6,110 nucleotides of DNA from Candidatus Acetothermia bacterium (lineage in GTDB: Bacteria > Bipolaricaulota > Bipolaricaulia > Bipolaricaulales > Bipolaricaulaceae), in assembly GCA_011057175.1 (NCBI GenBank), contig DSBZ01000221.1:1-6110 (forward strand), in the 5' to 3' direction. A program made the position numbers and the translations under genes. The notes under the pieces are model-generated. The model did not search any database, was not told the DNA's origin, and worked only from the letters and a program-made list of their open reading frames with translations. Positions 4,532 through 6,110 of this stretch are shown one piece after another (position 1 is the first letter of the stretch; the number at the start of each line of letters is the position of its first letter).

Positions 4532-6110
4532 ATGACGAAGCGTAGGGCGATTGGCGATTTGAGGAGCGTGTTGGGGCTGCTGGCGGCGGTTGTGGTCCTC
4601 GCCGTGGGGACGGCGGGTCTCGCCCAGGTCGAGATCGTGGCCCTCGACGTCGACCGGCCGCACTGGGAGACGGTGAGAGCGGCGGCAGCGCAGGCCGGGC
4701 TATCGGGGACGGCGAAGTTCTACAACGAGGCCGCCCTCTACAACCAGGTCTACTTCCAGGCCGGGATCGGGCTTGCCCGGTTCGATATCGCGGAGTTCCT
4801 CGTGGGGTGGGTGCCCTCGGTGGCAGGCCGGTTCCTCGACCTTTCCCCTTATGCCCGCGAGCTCGCGGCAGCGGGGCTCGAGCTCTACAGCTACCGTGGG
4901 AGCGTGATCGGCGTCGTCCTCCCGTGGCGGGAAGGGGCCCTGGCCGGGATCTTCTCCCGCTCGGCCCGGGTTCAGGACGCGGTGCGGATCCTCACCTACC
5001 TTCCCGCCGGGGGGGCGGTGGCGCCGGAGGCGAAGGCGCGGGGCATCCCGCTCACGATCGGGCCCGTCACGATCACGAAGACGGAGAAGAGCAACCCCCA
5101 CGTGGACGGGGCGCTAGAGACGTTCGTCGCAGCGGCGCGCCAGGTCGTGTCCACGGGCGTCCTCACGGCACTGTCCCACCTCCCCGCCCAAGCCCAGGAT
5201 GCCCTGACGAGGGTGGCGGGGATGCTCGGGATCCCCCTTTCCCCGGGCACGGGCGAGGTGACCCTCGTCATCGAGTCCAAGGGCGGGGTGGCCCCGCTTG
5301 GGGTCGCGGTGGAGCGGGTCTCCTCTCCACTCGGCCTGACGAAGGTGTCCGTCCCCCTCGCGCAGTTGGAGAGCTTCCTCTCCCAGGTCGGGCCGGGGGT
5401 CTACGTGAGGCTTCCCTACGTCCCCCACGAGCTTGCCGTGACCTCGGAAGGGGCGGCCCTCGTCGGGACGAGCGCGTTCCACTCGCTGGGGAACCGTGGG
5501 GCGGGGGTCAAGATCGCCGTGATCGACCTCGGGTTTGGCGGGCTCTCCACCGCCCAGGCGCAGGGCGATCTCCCGTACAGCGTGATCACCCGGGACTTCA
5601 CGGGGACGGGGATCGCCACCGGGATCTCCCACGGCACGGCTGTGGCCCAGATCGTCTACGACGTGGCGCCCGAGGCCGAGTTGTATCTCATCAAGATCGC
5701 GAACGAAGTCGACCTCGACAATGCCGTCAGCTACTGCATCTCCGAGGGCGTCCATGTCATCAACCACTCCTTGGGGTGGTTCAACACGAACTTCTACGAC
5801 GGCACGGGGACGATCGCCGCGATCGCCCGCCGGGCGACCGCGGCCGGGATCCTGTGGGTCCAGGGGGCAGGGAACTTTGGCCTCAAGCACTACGGGGCCA
5901 CGTTCACCGATGGGAACGCTGACGGCTGGCACGACACCGACGTCACGTTCACCGCCACGGCGGGCCAGCAGATCATCCTCTACCTCACGTGGGACGCCTG
6001 GCCGGCGACGGCGGACGACTACGACCTCTACCTGTACGGGCCTAGCGGGGCCCTCGTCGCGAGCTCGACGGCCACCCAGGGCGGCACCGAGCAGCCGACG
6101 GAGCGCATCA
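4532..6110 (+). CDS. Secreted subtilisin-family (S8) serine protease, C-terminally truncated by window edge
   Basis: This is an exported endopeptidase of the subtilase family, which uses an Asp-His-Ser triad. The frame is open from 4532 to the window end without a stop (526 residues). Residues 1-31 are a Sec signal peptide (Lys3-Arg5, hydrophobic core, AGLA before Gln32). Residues 32 to about 300 are a long pre-catalytic region that I do not recognise, ending in VRLPYVPH. The catalytic domain begins near 303, with Asp332 in VIDLGF, His367 in SHGTAVAQ, the substrate-binding SLG at 413-415, and the oxyanion-hole Asn448 in GAGNFG. From about 451 a beta-rich, PPC-like segment (DGWHDTD, then DDYDLYLYG at 495-503) follows, where simple subtilisins would run on towards the GTS serine block. 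Some multidomain subtilases carry such an insert. The serine lies beyond the window, so activity cannot be judged. The ATG at 4529 is an alternative start. Confidence 0.92.
   Translation, partial: MTKRRAIGDLRSVLGLLAAVVVLAVGTAGLAQVEIVALDVDRPHWETVRAAAAQAGLSGTAKFYNEAALYNQVYFQAGIGLARFDIAEFLVGWVPSVAGRFLDLSPYARELAAAGLELYSYRGSVIGVVLPWREGALAGIFSRSARVQDAVRILTYLPAGGAVAPEAKARGIPLTIGPVTITKTEKSNPHVDGALETFVAAARQVVSTGVLTALSHLPAQAQDALTRVAGMLGIPLSPGTGEVTLVIESKGGVAPLGVAVERVSSPLGLTKVSVPLAQLESFLSQVGPGVYVRLPYVPHELAVTSEGAALVGTSAFHSLGNRGAGVKIAVIDLGFGGLSTAQAQGDLPYSVITRDFTGTGIATGISHGTAVAQIVYDVAPEAELYLIKIANEVDLDNAVSYCISEGVHVINHSLGWFNTNFYDGTGTIAAIARRATAAGILWVQGAGNFGLKHYGATFTDGNADGWHDTDVTFTATAGQQIILYLTWDAWPATADDYDLYLYGPSGALVASSTATQGGTEQPTERI

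Larger units (their letters stand above)
1..6110. repeat. Perfect zero-spacer inverted repeat spanning the whole window (two 3055-base arms)
   Basis: The left arm (1-3055) is the reverse complement of the right arm (3056-6110). Base x pairs with base 6111-x. I checked this at the outer ends (the first bases TGATGCGCTC mirror the last bases GAGCGCATCA), at gene starts and stops, in the intergenic regions and at the axis, and found no mismatch. All reading frames also occur as identical pairs at mirrored coordinates. Natural inverted duplications normally show divergence, a spacer, or flanking unique sequence, and none is present here. The likeliest origin is a fold-back amplification or assembly chimera. 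Alternatives are a very recent head-to-head duplication or a replication intermediate of a hairpin-ended molecule. Confidence 0.98.

Noticed and set aside
4807..5922. 371-residue open frame on the plus strand (and its mirror 189-1304 on the minus strand), inside the protease gene
   Set aside because: It is a shadow frame of the protease. Its translation is low-complexity Gly/Arg/Pro-rich with no domain, while the +1-shifted frame encodes a clear subtilase with Asp, His and Asn motifs.
5114..5932. 272-residue open frame antisense to the protease (and mirror 179-997)
   Set aside because: Long stop-free antisense frames are expected in GC-rich coding DNA. The product is Asp/Arg/Gly/Pro-rich with no recognisable motif and no ribosome binding site.
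2574..6110. RiPP-type modification cluster (E1-like enzyme next to a subtilase, as in cyanobactin-like pathways)
   Set aside because: There is no precursor peptide and no cyclodehydratase YcaO gene. The protease is an exported multidomain type, and the ThiF-like gene is divergently transcribed with motifs of the ordinary sulfur-carrier activating family. Adjacency alone is not enough.

Overview
The whole 6110-base window is one perfect inverted repeat with no spacer. Bases 1-3055 are the reverse complement of bases 3056-6110, and the axis falls between 3055 and 3056. Every gene therefore appears twice, once per strand, and the unique information is only 3055 bases. Both window ends stop at the same base of the same gene. 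A window cut independently of the palindrome would not be expected to centre on its axis, so this is most likely an entire contig, and a fold-back or assembly chimera is the leading explanation. A real head-to-head duplication cannot be excluded from sequence alone.

The unique content, read on the right arm, runs as follows. (a) 3056-3537 on the minus strand is the N-terminal 160 residues of a ThiF/MoeB/HesA-type E1-like adenylyltransferase, cut off by the palindrome axis. (b) 3538-3791 is a 254-base divergent intergenic region with several short hairpins and a weak promoter-like element. (c) 3792-4529 on the plus strand is a 245-residue secreted protein with a clear signal peptide. It is unrecognised overall, but its C-terminus resembles the end of the pre-catalytic region of its neighbour. 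(d) 4532-6110 on the plus strand is a secreted subtilisin-family (S8) serine protease. It runs open to the window edge, so its catalytic serine and C-terminus are missing. The left arm (1-3055) is the exact mirror.

Genes (c) and (d) are only 2 bases apart, and the Shine-Dalgarno sequence of (d) lies inside the end of (c), so they form a tight, probably translationally coupled operon. Both products are predicted to be exported. The shared C-terminal/pre-catalytic segment suggests that (c) could be a free-standing propeptide-like partner (folding helper or inhibitor) of (d). This is an inference.

The organism is a GC-rich bacterium: codon third positions are overwhelmingly G or C, two genes have good Shine-Dalgarno sequences, the signal peptides are of bacterial Sec type, and one gene probably starts with GTG. 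I cannot assign a phylum with confidence. No tRNA, rRNA, CRISPR array, insertion sequence or convincing Rho-independent terminator was seen.
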